64,000 nt of DNA from Pseudoxanthomonas sp. CF385 (GCF_900104255.1 NZ_FNKZ01000001.1:186001-250000); one strand, 5' to 3'. Shown: positions 30,874 to 40,246, counted from the first letter of the stretch. Notes: generated by a model from the sequence alone, not told the origin. Made by a program: numbers and translations.

Positions 30874-31976
30874 GCGGGCAGCCTCACGTCCACGCGCAGT
30901 CCGCCGGTGGCGCTGCTGCCCAGGCGCAGGTCGCCGCCGAGGGCCGCCACGCGTTCGCGGATGCCCGACAGGCCGTTGCCCTCGTGTATGCGGCCTTTGA
31001 GCCTGCCGTCGTCTTCGATGTGCAGGTGCATGCCCGCGTCCTCGTTCGTCAGTGAAACCGTCAGCGTGTCCGCGTTCGCGTGGCGCGCCGCGTTGGTCAA
31101 ACATTCCTGCACGATGCGCAGCAGCGACTCCGCGACCACGGGATCGCCGATCTTCACGCCGTCGGCGATGTGCAGGTCCAGCGCGGGACGCGGCAACGGC
31201 GCGGCCAGGGCGCGGATCGCGGTCTGCAGGTCCAGCCCGCGCGAATCGCGCATGGCCTGCACCACGCTGCGGATGTCGTCCAACAGCTCAGTAGAGAGTT
31301 GCTGCGCGATGCGCACTTCCTCGCGCCCCGCCAACGCCGGGTCGCTGGCCAGCGCCCGCAGGTTGAGCTTCATCGCAGTGAGCTTGTGCCCGGCCACGTC
31401 GTGCAGTTCGCGCGCCACGCGCAGCCGTTCGGCATCGCGCGCGCTGTCGGCCAGCAAGGCGCGCGTGGCCAGCAGGTCGGCATTGACGCGGGCCAGCGCG
31501 TCACGGGAATCCTCCGCGCGGCGTGCGTAGTGCACGCACAGGCCGGCGAGCGCCTGGAAGCCCATGTTGATCAGCGTCATCGTGCCCGGGGCGCCGAATT
31601 CGTGGTGCACCATCAACGCATAGAACGCCGCATTCAACACCAGCGCGGCCGCGATGGCCCAGCGCGGCGACAGCACGTTGACCGCGCACGCCACCCAGAC
31701 CACCAGCAGCACCTGCGCGGTGCCCACGCGCGGCGTCAGCCAGGCCAGCAGCAGGGCGAGCGAGGCCATCGCCACCAGGGCGACCCGTCGCGGCCGTTCC
31801 CAGGTATCCGGCGCCAGTGCGAACAGGAGGAATCCCAGTGCGTACGCGCCCAGCGCGGCGGCGGCGGCCGGCAGCACGTCCGCCGGCAGGAAACGCAAGC
31901 CTAGGGATACCGCGCCGATCGTAAATACGCCGGCGAGCGTCATGGGTTCGCGAAGTCGGGTCAGGGCCGTCCACAT
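30870..31976 (-). CDS. Two-component sensor histidine kinase (HisKA_3 type)
   Basis: A 368-residue kinase. The N-terminal half has about five to six hydrophobic helices with no large periplasmic domain. His192 in RELHDVAGHKL is the phosphorylated residue of the HisKA_3 family; N-box NAARHAN and the G-box GNGLSGIRERV complete an HATPase domain. Membrane-bound kinases of this DesK/NarX-like type usually sense membrane state or small ligands. It overlaps the cognate regulator by 4 bp. Confidence 0.9.
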   Translation of the reverse strand: MWTALTRLREPMTLAGVFTIGAVSLGLRFLPADVLPAAAAALGAYALGFLLFALAPDTWERPRRVALVAMASLALLLAWLTPRVGTAQVLLVVWVACAVNVLSPRWAIAAALVLNAAFYALMVHHEFGAPGTMTLINMGFQALAGLCVHYARRAEDSRDALARVNADLLATRALLADSARDAERLRVARELHDVAGHKLTAMKLNLRALASDPALAGREEVRIAQQLSTELLDDIRSVVQAMRDSRGLDLQTAIRALAAPLPRPALDLHIADGVKIGDPVVAESLLRIVQECLTNAARHANADTLTVSLTNEDAGMHLHIEDDGRLKGRIHEGNGLSGIRERVAALGGDLRLGSSATGGLRVDVRLPA

Positions 31977-32043
31977 GCGCCCATGCTGTCGCGTGGGCGC
32001 GGCCGAGGCAATGGTTCCGGTGAAAGTGGTGACTTCCGGCAGG

Positions 32044-33237
32044 TCAGAATGCGTCGCCGGGGATACGCACCGTACCTTCCATCAGCACGCGCGCGCTGCG
32101 GCTCATCACCGCCTTGGTGACCACCCAGGTGCCGTCGACCTGGCCGACATCGGCACCGACGCGCAGCGTGCCCGACGGATGCCCAAACACCAGCACGTCG
32201 CGCGTGCCGCCGCCCGCTGCCGCGTTGACCACGGTGCCCGGCACGGCCGCCGCGGTGGCGATGGCGACCGACGCGGTGCCCATCATCGCGTGGTGCAGCT
32301 TGCCCATCGAGATCGCTCGCGCGAGCAGGCCGACATCCGCCGCGTGCACCGGCTTGCCGCTCGACGACACGTAATCCTTGGGCGGCGCGACGAAGGCGAC
32401 CTTCGGCGTCAGCGGACGCTTCGCCGCGGCGTCCGCGCTGTCGACCAGGCCCATGCGCACCGCGCCGTGCGCGCGGATCGCTTCCAGCTTCGCCAGCGCG
32501 TCCTTGTCTTCGTTGATCGCGCCCTGCAGCTCGGTGCCGTCGTAGCCCAGCGCCGCGGCCTCGACGAAGACCACCGGTACGCCCGCATTGATCATCGTGG
32601 CCTCGAACACGCCCACACCGGGCACCTCGAGGTCGTCGACGAGATTCCCGGTGGGGAACATCGCGCCGCCACCGTCGCCATCGCCTTCGTCGGCCGGATC
32701 GATGAACTCCAGTTGCACTTCCGCTGCCGGGAACGTCACGCCGTCCAGTTCGAAGTCGCCTGTTTCCTGCACTTCGCCGTTCGTCACCTGCACATGGGCG
32801 ACGATGGTCTTCTGGATGTTGGCCTGCCAGATGCGCACGGTGCACACGCCGTCGCGCGGTACGCGCGCGGGATCGATCATCCTGTTCGCGATCGCGAACG
32901 GCCCGACCGCCGACGACAGGTTGCCGCAGTTGCCGCTCCAATCGATGAAGGCCTCGTTGATCGGCACCTGGCCGTACAGGTAATCCACGTCATGCCCGGG
33001 CTGCGCACTGGGCGAAATGATCACCACCTTGCTGGTGCTCGACGTCGCCCCGCCCATGCCGTCGGTGTGCTTGCCGTACGGATCGGGCGAACCGATCACG
33101 CGGCACAGCAGCGCGTCGCGCGCCGGGCCCGGCACCCGCGCCCGCTCGGGCAGGTCCTGCAGGCGGAAGAACACGCCTTTCGACGTGCCGCCGCGCATGT
33201 AGGTGGCGGGGATGCGGATCTGGGGACGATGGGTCAT
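32044..33237 (-). CDS. prpF: 2-methylaconitate cis-trans isomerase PrpF
   Basis: A 397-residue enzyme of the diaminopimelate-epimerase-like PrpF family. It acts with AcnD in the 2-methylcitrate cycle for propionate breakdown, converting the trans-2-methylaconitate made by AcnD to the cis form. The signatures are the N-terminal RGGTSKGVFF, DGMGGATSSTSKV, and WSGNCGNLSSAVGPFA around the central catalytic pocket. The ATG at 33235-33237 is the family start. It is last of four leftward genes behind acnD. Confidence 0.93.
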   Translation of the reverse strand: MTHRPQIRIPATYMRGGTSKGVFFRLQDLPERARVPGPARDALLCRVIGSPDPYGKHTDGMGGATSSTSKVVIISPSAQPGHDVDYLYGQVPINEAFIDWSGNCGNLSSAVGPFAIANRMIDPARVPRDGVCTVRIWQANIQKTIVAHVQVTNGEVQETGDFELDGVTFPAAEVQLEFIDPADEGDGDGGGAMFPTGNLVDDLEVPGVGVFEATMINAGVPVVFVEAAALGYDGTELQGAINEDKDALAKLEAIRAHGAVRMGLVDSADAAAKRPLTPKVAFVAPPKDYVSSSGKPVHAADVGLLARAISMGKLHHAMMGTASVAIATAAAVPGTVVNAAAGGGTRDVLVFGHPSGTLRVGADVGQVDGTWVVTKAVMSRSARVLMEGTVRIPGDAF

Positions 33238-33256
33238 GGCGGGGGTCGTTTGAGAA

Positions 33257-33853
33257 TTAAGAGAAAAGGTCGGTCTGCACGACACGGGCCGGCGCTGGAT
33301 CAAGCTGCCAGCGCGCCAGCGTGTTGTAGCGGTAGGGTCTTCCGCCACCTGCGACGAGTTCGAAGGCTTCGATCCGCCAAGGTACGGTCAACAGCGGATG
33401 CGACGAGATATCCGGGCCCTCGTAGCCGTAGTCAAGCGTGATATGAGGCGAGTGGTTTCCGCCTCGCGGCAGGCCCTGTGCCAGGGTGGCCACACCTATC
33501 GTGTCGATCAGTCTTTCCAAGCCCACCCAACGGCCGCGTGCACGGATTTCGGCATGGGCTCGAGCGCGCGCCTGATCCAGCTCGAGGTCGAAACCGGATG
33601 CCCTCACCTGATCGCCCGCGGCAATCAGCCGTTCCCGGATCCAAGGTTTGTCCGCATACCGATCACTGACAGACTGGTGCCAGCATTCCGGCGGCCAGCC
33701 CGGGACGAGCAGGGATCCAAGCCGCGCGCGCCGCATCGATCCTGCGATCGCGTCGCAGACCTCGCGCGATGGCCGCAGGATGAAGAGCAGGCGATTGCCG
33801 TAGCCCGGCCACCAGACCTGCTCCTCCTCAATCTGGACGCGTCCCAGTTTCAC
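33257..33853 (-). CDS. 2H phosphoesterase / 2'-5' RNA ligase-like protein
   Basis: A 198-residue protein. Two histidine motifs, HQS in PECWHQSVS and HIT in SPHITLDYGY, are those of the 2H phosphoesterase superfamily (LigT, cyclic phosphodiesterases). Such enzymes act on 2',3'-cyclic phosphate or RNA ends. It sits between an SRPBCC gene (9 bp upstream) and prpF (19 bp downstream), with which it has no obvious metabolic link. Its codon use appears a little less GC-rich than its neighbours. The substrate is unknown. Confidence 0.72.
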   Translation of the reverse strand: MKLGRVQIEEEQVWWPGYGNRLLFILRPSREVCDAIAGSMRRARLGSLLVPGWPPECWHQSVSDRYADKPWIRERLIAAGDQVRASGFDLELDQARARAHAEIRARGRWVGLERLIDTIGVATLAQGLPRGGNHSPHITLDYGYEGPDISSHPLLTVPWRIEAFELVAGGGRPYRYNTLARWQLDPAPARVVQTDLFS

Positions 33854-33862
33854 TTCGGTACC

Positions 33863-34327
33863 TCACGCCTCGTCCGGAATCTCCGGCTCCACCAACTTCG
33901 CCAACATCTCCAGCGATTCCTGCCAGCCTTGGTAGCAGAAGTCGACCGGGATCGCCGCGGGGATGCCTTCCTGCACGACGTTGAGTTCGGTGCCGGCGAT
34001 GCTTTTCTTCAGCGTCACCGTCACGTGCATCTGGCCGGGCAGGCCCGGGTTGTCGAACTGGTCGGTGTAGCGCAGTAACTCATTCTCGACCAGCTCCACA
34101 TAGGTGCCGCCGAACGAATGGCTGGACCCGGTGCCGAAGTTGGTGAACGACATCGTGTAACCGCCGCCCACGCGCGCGTCCATTGTGTGGACCTTGCCGG
34201 TGAAGCCGTGCGGCGGCAGCCACTTCACCATCGCGTCCGGATCGAGGAACGCGCGGTAGACGCGCTCGGGCGGGGCGCGCAGCACGCGGTGCAGGCGGAC
34301 GGTACCGGGGGTGGTGTTCTCGGACAT
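33863..34327 (-). CDS. SRPBCC/AHSA1 (START-like) domain protein
   Basis: A 154-residue protein with the AHSA1-like SRPBCC ligand-binding fold: start RLHRVLRAPPERVYRAFLDPDAMVKWLPPHGF, the helix-grip end CYQGWQESLEMLAKLVEPE. Members bind hydrophobic ligands or polyketides and often occur beside unrelated enzymes. It lies 43 bp downstream of acnD and 9 bp upstream of the 2H phosphoesterase gene, in one presumed operon. The ligand is unknown. Confidence 0.85.
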   Translation of the reverse strand: MSENTTPGTVRLHRVLRAPPERVYRAFLDPDAMVKWLPPHGFTGKVHTMDARVGGGYTMSFTNFGTGSSHSFGGTYVELVENELLRYTDQFDNPGLPGQMHVTVTLKKSIAGTELNVVQEGIPAAIPVDFCYQGWQESLEMLAKLVEPEIPDEA

Positions 34328-34370
34328 GATCGGACTCCTGTGCGGTGGGTGTACCGATACGACGAACGGG

Positions 34371-36986
34371 TCAGGCCGCTTTCGACGCGTCCAGGAAATC
34401 CTGGGCGAACCGCTGCAGCACCCCGCCCGCCTCGTAGATCGAGACTTCCTCGTCCGAATCCAGCCGGCAGGTCACCGGGACCTCCACGGTCTCGCCGCCG
34501 GCGCGGTGGATCACAAGCGTCAGGTCCGCGCGCGGCCGGCGCTCGCCGACCACGTCGAAGGTCTCGGTGCCGTCGATGCCGTAGGTCTTGCGGGTTTCGC
34601 CGGCCTTGAACTCCAGCGGCAGCACGCCCATGCCGATCAGGTTGGTGCGGTGGATGCGTTCGAAGCCCTCGGCCACGATCACTTCCACGCCCGCCAGGCG
34701 CACGCCCTTCGCCGCCCAGTCGCGCGAACTGCCCTGGCCGTAGTCGGCGCCGGCGATGATGACCAGCGGCTGCTTGCGGTCCATGTAGGTCTCGATAGCT
34801 TCCCACATGCGCACCACCTGCCCATCCGGCTCGATGCGCGCCAACGAGCCCTTCTTCACTTCACCGTCAACCACCGCCATCTCGTTGAGCAGCTGCGGGT
34901 TGGCGAAGGTCGCGCGCTGCGCGGTGAGGTGGTCGCCGCGGTGCGTCGCGTAGGAATTGAAGTCCTCCTCCGGCAGGCCCATCTTCGCCAGGTACTCGCC
35001 CGCCGCGCTCGAGGCGAGGATCGCGTTCGACGGCGACAGGTGGTCGGTGGTGATGTTGTCGCCCAGCACCGCGAGCGGGCGCATGCCGCGCAGCGTGCGC
35101 GCGCCGGCCAGTGCGCCTTCCCAGTACGGCGGGCGGCGGATGTAGGTGCTCTGCGGGCGCCAGGCGTACAGCGGATCGACCTTGCCGCCGTGCTCGACGC
35201 GCACGTTGAACATCGGCTCGTACACCTTGCGGAACTGCGCCGGCTTCACGCTGGCCTTCACCACCGCGTCGATCTCCGCATCGCTGGGCCAGATGTCCTT
35301 CAGCGTGACCGCGTTTCCGTCGGCATCGAAACCTAGGGCGTCCTTCTCGATGTCGAAGCGTACGGTGCCGGCGATGGCGTAGGCGATCACCAGCGGCGGC
35401 GAGGCCAGGAACGCCTGCTTCGCGTACGGATGGATGCGACCGTCGAAGTTGCGGTTGCCCGACAGCACGGCGGTCGCGTACAGGTCGCGGTCGATGATCT
35501 CCTGCTGGATCGCCGGATCCAGCGCGCCGCTCATGCCGTTGCAGGTGGTGCAGGCGAAGGCAACGATGCCGAAGCCCAGCTGCTCCAGATCCGGCAGCAG
35601 GCCGGATTCCTCCAGGTACAGCTGCACAGCCTTGGAGCCGGGTGCGAGCGAGCTCTTCACCCACGGCTTGCGCACCAACCCCTTTGCATTCGCATTGCGT
35701 GCCAGCAATGCGGCGGCGATCACGTTGCGCGGGTTGGACGTGTTGGTGCACGAGGTGATGGCGGCGATGATCACCGCGCCATCGGGCATCAGGCCTTGCG
35801 CTTCCTCTCCCCTGCCCGCTTCCAGCTTGGCGGCATCGGCGATGCCACGCTCGGCCAGCGCGCTGGTCGGCAGGCGCTTGTGCGGATTGGACGGGCCGGC
35901 CATGTTGCGCACCACGGTGGACAGGTCGAACTGCAGCGTGCGTTCGTACTGCGCGGTCTGCAGGTCGTCCGCCCACAACCCCGCGGTCTTCGCGTAGGTC
36001 TCGACCAGCGCCACCTGCTCGTCGCTGCGGCCGGTCAGGCGCAGGTAGTCCAGGGTGTTGTCGTCGATGAAGAACATCGCTGCGGTCGCGCCGTACTCGG
36101 GCGCCATGTTGGAGATCGTCGCGCGGTCGCCGATGGTCAGCGCCGCGGCGCCTTCGCCCCGGAACTCCAGATAGGCGCCGACCACCTTTTCCTTGCGCAG
36201 GAATTCGGTCAGCGCCAGCACCACGTCGGTCGCGGTGATGCCGGCAGCCGGCTTGCCGTGCAGCTCCACACCGACGATGTCCGGCGTGCGCATCCACGAG
36301 GCGCGGCCGAGCATGACGTTCTCCGCTTCCAGGCCGCCCACGCCGACGGCGATCACGCCCAGCGCGTCGACATGCGGCGTGTGGCTGTCGGTGCCGACGC
36401 AGGTGTCGGGGAAGGCGACGCCGTCCTGCACGTACACGACCGGCGACATCTTCTCCAGATTGATCTGGTGCATGATCCCGTTGCCCGGCGGGATCACGTC
36501 CACGTTGCGGAACGCGAGCTTGGTCCAGTCGATGAAGTGGAACCGGTCTTCGTTGCGACGATCCTCGATGGCGCGGTTCTTCGCGAATGCGTCCGGGTCG
36601 TAGCCGCCGCATTCCACCGCCAGCGAGTGGTCGACGATCAGCTGCACCGGCACCACAGGGTTCACCTGCGCCGGGTCGCCGCCCATGTCGGCGATCGCGT
36701 CGCGCAGGCCGGCCAGGTCCACCAGCGCCGTCTGCCCGAGGATGTCGTGGCAGACCACGCGCACCGGGAACCACGGGAAATCCAGGTCGCGGCGACGCTC
36801 GGTCAGCTGGCGCAGGTAATCGTCGCGACGCGCGGGTTCGGCGCGGCGCACGATGTTCTCCGCATGCACGCGGGCGGTGTACGGCAGCGTGGCCCAGGCG
36901 CCGGGCTGCAGGGCGTCGACCGCGGCGCGCGCGTCGAAATAGTCGAGCGTGGTGCCCGGGAGCGAGGTGCGGAAGTCGGTATTCAT
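34371..36986 (-). CDS. acnD: Fe/S-dependent 2-methylisocitrate dehydratase AcnD
   Basis: An 871-residue aconitase-superfamily enzyme of the 2-methylcitrate cycle, which dehydrates 2-methylcitrate for PrpF to isomerise. It has the three cluster cysteines (one in ITSCTNTSNP, two in CTTCNG) and late swivel-domain active-site residues in GSSRDWAAKG. The length is close to AcnD of other bacteria. The gene leads a leftward set acnD-SRPBCC-2H-prpF. The partner genes prpB and prpC are not in the window. Confidence 0.94.
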   Translation of the reverse strand: MNTDFRTSLPGTTLDYFDARAAVDALQPGAWATLPYTARVHAENIVRRAEPARRDDYLRQLTERRRDLDFPWFPVRVVCHDILGQTALVDLAGLRDAIADMGGDPAQVNPVVPVQLIVDHSLAVECGGYDPDAFAKNRAIEDRRNEDRFHFIDWTKLAFRNVDVIPPGNGIMHQINLEKMSPVVYVQDGVAFPDTCVGTDSHTPHVDALGVIAVGVGGLEAENVMLGRASWMRTPDIVGVELHGKPAAGITATDVVLALTEFLRKEKVVGAYLEFRGEGAAALTIGDRATISNMAPEYGATAAMFFIDDNTLDYLRLTGRSDEQVALVETYAKTAGLWADDLQTAQYERTLQFDLSTVVRNMAGPSNPHKRLPTSALAERGIADAAKLEAGRGEEAQGLMPDGAVIIAAITSCTNTSNPRNVIAAALLARNANAKGLVRKPWVKSSLAPGSKAVQLYLEESGLLPDLEQLGFGIVAFACTTCNGMSGALDPAIQQEIIDRDLYATAVLSGNRNFDGRIHPYAKQAFLASPPLVIAYAIAGTVRFDIEKDALGFDADGNAVTLKDIWPSDAEIDAVVKASVKPAQFRKVYEPMFNVRVEHGGKVDPLYAWRPQSTYIRRPPYWEGALAGARTLRGMRPLAVLGDNITTDHLSPSNAILASSAAGEYLAKMGLPEEDFNSYATHRGDHLTAQRATFANPQLLNEMAVVDGEVKKGSLARIEPDGQVVRMWEAIETYMDRKQPLVIIAGADYGQGSSRDWAAKGVRLAGVEVIVAEGFERIHRTNLIGMGVLPLEFKAGETRKTYGIDGTETFDVVGERRPRADLTLVIHRAGGETVEVPVTCRLDSDEEVSIYEAGGVLQRFAQDFLDASKAA

Positions 36987-37138
36987 GGCGTGCCGTCAGC
37001 TGTGAACGAGGCGCGCCGCGGCGCAGGCCCGGCGCGTGATCACTATGCTACCGGAGGGCCCTGTTATCGACGGGCGATGGCGGCGCGTCGGCGGAAAGAT
37101 TTCCGCGATGCGTTGACGGAGACCATCAACCTACGCGG

Positions 37139-37594
37139 TCATTCGAAGACCAGCGTGCCCTTCATCATGTTCCAGTGGCCCGGGAACGAGCAGAAGAACG
37201 TGTACGCCCCACCCTTGCGCAGCCGCGCGGTCGGGAACACGACCTCGGTGGTCTGGCCGCCGCCGATGACCGGCGTGTGCGCGATCACCCGGGCGTCGTT
37301 GCGCGGCAGGTAGTCGTCGGCGAGTTTCATGCGTCCGCCCGCCAGGCCCACGTCGCGGTGGTGGCGCGTTTCCGTCAGCACCCAGTTGTGCCCCATCGCC
37401 TGTGCCGGCATGCGGCCCACGTGCTTCAGCGTCACCCGCAGCTGGGCGCAATCGCCCGGCACGCGGATGGTCTTCAGGTTGAAGGTCATCATGTCCGTGG
37501 CTTCGACCGTGATCGCGCAGTTGCGGGCGAACGCGGCGCTGGAGACGGACAGCAGTGCACAAAGGGCGAACAGCGGGAGCAGGCGTCGGCGCAT
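37139..37594 (-). CDS. azu: Azurin
   Basis: A 151-residue secreted blue copper protein that shuttles electrons in the periplasm. A signal peptide ends after AFA (about residue 23). The type-1 copper ligands are His69 (MGHNW), Cys135, His140 and Met144, with the C-x4-H-x3-M spacing of azurins. It lies 45 bp downstream of phhA on the same strand. The redox partner (for example a cytochrome or nitrite reductase) is not in the window. Confidence 0.95.
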   Translation of the reverse strand: MRRRLLPLFALCALLSVSSAAFARNCAITVEATDMMTFNLKTIRVPGDCAQLRVTLKHVGRMPAQAMGHNWVLTETRHHRDVGLAGGRMKLADDYLPRNDARVIAHTPVIGGGQTTEVVFPTARLRKGGAYTFFCSFPGHWNMMKGTLVFE

Positions 37595-37639
37595 CGGGCA
37601 TCCAGGGAATGGGGGATGCCCGCGATTGTACGGCGCGGG

Positions 37640-38524
37640 TCAGACGTCCCCGCCGTCCGCCCAACCTTCGCCCGTGCCGCGGTGGAACACGCGGTCGCCG
37701 TCGTGCACGTCGCCGGCCGGAACCGCGTCCTGCGCATCCAGCCGCGCATAGATCGGGGTGAAGTCCGGCGCAGTGGCCTTCATCAACTGCTCGAAGCTGT
37801 CGATGACGAAGTAGGTCTTCTGGAACGTGTCGATGCGGTAGCGCGTGCGCATGATCCGCTCCAGGTCGAAGCCGATCCGGTTGGGCGCATCCGATTCCAG
37901 CGAATACAGCGACTCGCCCTTCGAGGACACGATGCCGGCGCCGTAGATGCGCAGGCCGTCCTTCGTGTCGATCAGGCCGAACTCCACCGTGTACCAGTAC
38001 AGGCGGGTCAGGTGCTGCAGCGCGTCCGGGCCGATCCCGTGCGCCTTCACGCCGCCCTTGCCGTACGCCTCCATGTAGTCGGCGAACACCGGGTTCATCA
38101 GCAGCGGCACGTGGCCGAACAGGTCGTGGAAGAGGTCCGGTTCGGCGATGTAATCGATCTGGTCCGGACGGCGGATCCACCAGGTCACCGGGAAGCGGCG
38201 GTTGGCCAGATGATCGAAGAACTCCAGCTCCGGCAGCAGGCCTTCCACGCCGACCAGGCGCCAGCCGGTCGTGGCGGCCAGCACCTCGTTCAGTTCGTCG
38301 AACCGGGGGATGCGATCCGGGCTCATGCCCATGGCGTCCTGCGCCTGCAGGAATTCGTCGCAGGCGCGGCCCACGAGCAGGGCGCGCTGGCGTTCGTACA
38401 GGGTGCCCCAGGTGGCGTGGTCGTCCGCCGGGTAATCGGCCGGCTGGTCGATTACGGCGGTGGTGTAGACCGGCACGTAGCCCTTGTCGGTCTGCTGGTG
38501 CTCGACGCGGCGCGGCTCGTTCAT
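37640..38524 (-). CDS. phhA: Phenylalanine 4-monooxygenase
   Basis: A 294-residue tetrahydrobiopterin-dependent iron hydroxylase that converts phenylalanine to tyrosine. The iron ligands are His133 and His138 in FHDLFGHVP and a Glu about 43 residues later (VEFGLI). It has the aromatic-hydroxylase core segment RRFPVTWWIRRPDQIDYI and the full bacterial length. It is divergent from an Lrp-type regulator gene, which may control it through the 129-bp gap; azurin lies downstream. Confidence 0.95.
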   Translation of the reverse strand: MNEPRRVEHQQTDKGYVPVYTTAVIDQPADYPADDHATWGTLYERQRALLVGRACDEFLQAQDAMGMSPDRIPRFDELNEVLAATTGWRLVGVEGLLPELEFFDHLANRRFPVTWWIRRPDQIDYIAEPDLFHDLFGHVPLLMNPVFADYMEAYGKGGVKAHGIGPDALQHLTRLYWYTVEFGLIDTKDGLRIYGAGIVSSKGESLYSLESDAPNRIGFDLERIMRTRYRIDTFQKTYFVIDSFEQLMKATAPDFTPIYARLDAQDAVPAGDVHDGDRVFHRGTGEGWADGGDV

Positions 38525-38653
38525 GGGACTCCCCGGGAAAACAGGCTGATCCGACGATCCTAGCCGCAGAACCGCGCAACAGGCTTGCGAAATTGCGCCT
38601 GCTCCGACGGATGGCGCAATGAAATTTCATGAATACGTTACGATACGCACGAA
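38525..38653. promoter_or_regulatory. phhA / Lrp divergent regulatory region
   Basis: A 129-bp gap between divergent genes. It contains the perfect 12-bp palindrome ATGAAATTTCAT (38619-38630) just 23 bp before the regulator's start, and an AT-rich partly symmetric element, TTGCGAAATTGCG, at about 38585-38597. These are candidate operators of the adjacent Lrp-type protein. Confidence 0.5.
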
Positions 38654-39133
38654 ATGACCGAAGCCATCGCCCTCGACCGCACCGACCTGCGCCTGCTGGC
38701 CTTGCTGCAGCGCGAAGGCCGGGCCACCAACGCCGACATCGCCGCGCAGGTGAACCTGTCGCCGTCGGCCTGCCTGCGCCGCATCCAGCGGCTGGAGGCG
38801 ACCGGCGTGATCGCCGGCTACGCCGCGCGGGTCGATCCCAAGGCGGTGGGCCTGGGCCTGCAGGCCTTCGTGCGCGTGCAGTTGGAGCGGCACGACCCGG
38901 CCAGCGTCCAGCAGTTCGGCGACCGCGTGCAGGCCTGGGACGAAGTGATCGCCTGCTATGCCCTGACCGGCGACATGGACTACCTGCTGCACGTCGTGGT
39001 GCAGGACCTGGAGCACTTCTCCCGCTTCCTGCTCGACAACCTGCTCAATGCCAGCGGCGTGGCGGACGTGAACTCCAGCTTCGTGTTGCGCGCGGTCAAG
39101 ACCGACGGCGGCCTGCCGCTGCCGAAAGCCTGA
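38654..39133 (+). CDS. Lrp/AsnC-family transcriptional regulator
   Basis: A 159-residue regulator with an N-terminal winged helix-turn-helix (ALDRTDLRLLALLQREGRATN, then NLSPSACLRRIQRLEATGVI) and a C-terminal RAM domain (DYLLHVVVQDLEHFSRFLLD). It stands divergently beside phhA. By analogy with other bacteria where a neighbouring regulator controls aromatic amino-acid catabolism, it may sense phenylalanine or tyrosine; this is inferred from position. Confidence 0.88.
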   Translation: MTEAIALDRTDLRLLALLQREGRATNADIAAQVNLSPSACLRRIQRLEATGVIAGYAARVDPKAVGLGLQAFVRVQLERHDPASVQQFGDRVQAWDEVIACYALTGDMDYLLHVVVQDLEHFSRFLLDNLLNASGVADVNSSFVLRAVKTDGGLPLPKA

Positions 39134-39194
39134 CGAGGACATCGGCTGTCCGCGACGCGTGCTACAACGCGCGCAGCTTCCACGAGGACCCGCC

Positions 39195-39497
39195 ATGTAC
39201 GGACTGATCGGCAAGATGCGCGCCACCCCGGGCCAGCGCGACGCGCTACTGGCGATCCTGCTGGAAGGCACGGAGGACATGCCCGGCTGCCTGAGCTACA
39301 TCATCGCGCAGGATCCGGCCGATGCCGACGCGATCTGGATCACCGAAGTCTGGACCGATGCGGCGAGCCACAAGGCGTCGTTGTCGCTGCCGTCGGTGCA
39401 GCAGGCGATCGCGAAAGCACGACCGCTGATCGCAGGCTTCGACCGCCACATCGAAACGGTGCCGGTGGGCGGGCAGGGGTTGCCATCGGCGGGGTGA
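39195..39497 (+). CDS. Antibiotic biosynthesis monooxygenase (ABM)-domain protein
   Basis: A 100-residue protein of the YgiN-like quinol-monooxygenase group: MYGLIGKMRATPGQRDALLAIL start, AIWITEVWTDAASHKAS motif and HIETVPV end. It forms a dimeric beta barrel in relatives. The ATG at 39195 follows GAGGACC; the open frame starts 12 codons earlier without support. A repeat copy follows at 39515. Confidence 0.8.
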   Translation: MYGLIGKMRATPGQRDALLAILLEGTEDMPGCLSYIIAQDPADADAIWITEVWTDAASHKASLSLPSVQQAIAKARPLIAGFDRHIETVPVGGQGLPSAG

Positions 39498-39514
39498 TCG
39501 CACAGAACATGGAT

Positions 39515-39581
39515 GTGGGAGCGACGTAAGTCGCGATGAACCGCCGCGGTGCCGTCATCGCGACTTACGTCGCTCCCACAC
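39515..39581. repeat. Intergenic palindromic repeat, copy 2
   Basis: Inverted arms of about 25 bases starting TGTGGGAGCGACGTAAGTCG (39515-39539 with 39557-39581) have a 17-base centre. It differs from copy 1 mainly by TAAGT in place of TCAGT. It lies between two rightward genes. Confidence 0.85.
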
Positions 39582-39625
39582 CTGTACTCGCCGGCGCTTG
39601 CATCTCTTTCGTCCTAGACTGCGCC

Positions 39626-40237
39626 ATGGACCTTTTCACCCCCTCCTGGCAACGCGCATGGACCGGCATCGGCGCGGTGGGCGAGGGCGCCGCGTTGTTC
39701 GCGCAGTTGATGGTGGCGTACGCGGAGCCGCAGCGCCATTACCACACGCAGCAACACCTCGGTGAATGCCTGTCGGCGTTCGACGGCGCGCGCGCGCTGG
39801 CCGAGCATCCGGACGAAGTCGAACTCGCGTTGTGGTTCCACGACGCGATCTACGACATCAAGGGCCATGACAACGAGCAGCGCAGCGCCGATTGGGCGCG
39901 CGATGCGTTGCTTGCAGCCGGTGTTCCGGGCGAGTCCGCGCAGCATGTGCACGACCTGGTGATGGCGACGCGGCATACCGCGGTGCCCGTGGGCCGCGAC
40001 GAACAGCTGTTGGTCGACATCGACCTGTCCATCCTTGGCGCGGAACGCGCGCGGTTCGACGAGTACGAGCAGCAGATCCGCCAGGAGTACGCGTACGTGC
40101 CGGGCTTCCTGTTCCGGCGTAAGCGGCGCGAGATATTGAAGGGCTTCCTGGACCGGCCGGCAATCTACAGCACGCCGCAGTTCCACGACGTGCTGGAGGC
40201 GCGGGCGCGGGACAACCTGCGTCGCGTGACCGGCTGA
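39626..40237 (+). CDS. HD-domain protein, predicted metal-dependent phosphohydrolase
   Basis: A 203-residue protein with HD-type motifs: HYHTQQHL at the N-terminal side, WFHDAIYD (the HD pair) and further on DLSILG with a catalytic Asp. The length is that of a small HD superfamily group annotated only by domain. The ATG at 39626 was chosen; the upstream frame runs through the palindromic repeat. The substrate is unknown. Confidence 0.75.
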   Translation: MDLFTPSWQRAWTGIGAVGEGAALFAQLMVAYAEPQRHYHTQQHLGECLSAFDGARALAEHPDEVELALWFHDAIYDIKGHDNEQRSADWARDALLAAGVPGESAQHVHDLVMATRHTAVPVGRDEQLLVDIDLSILGAERARFDEYEQQIRQEYAYVPGFLFRRKRREILKGFLDRPAIYSTPQFHDVLEARARDNLRRVTG

Positions 40238-40246
40238 CCCGCGGGC

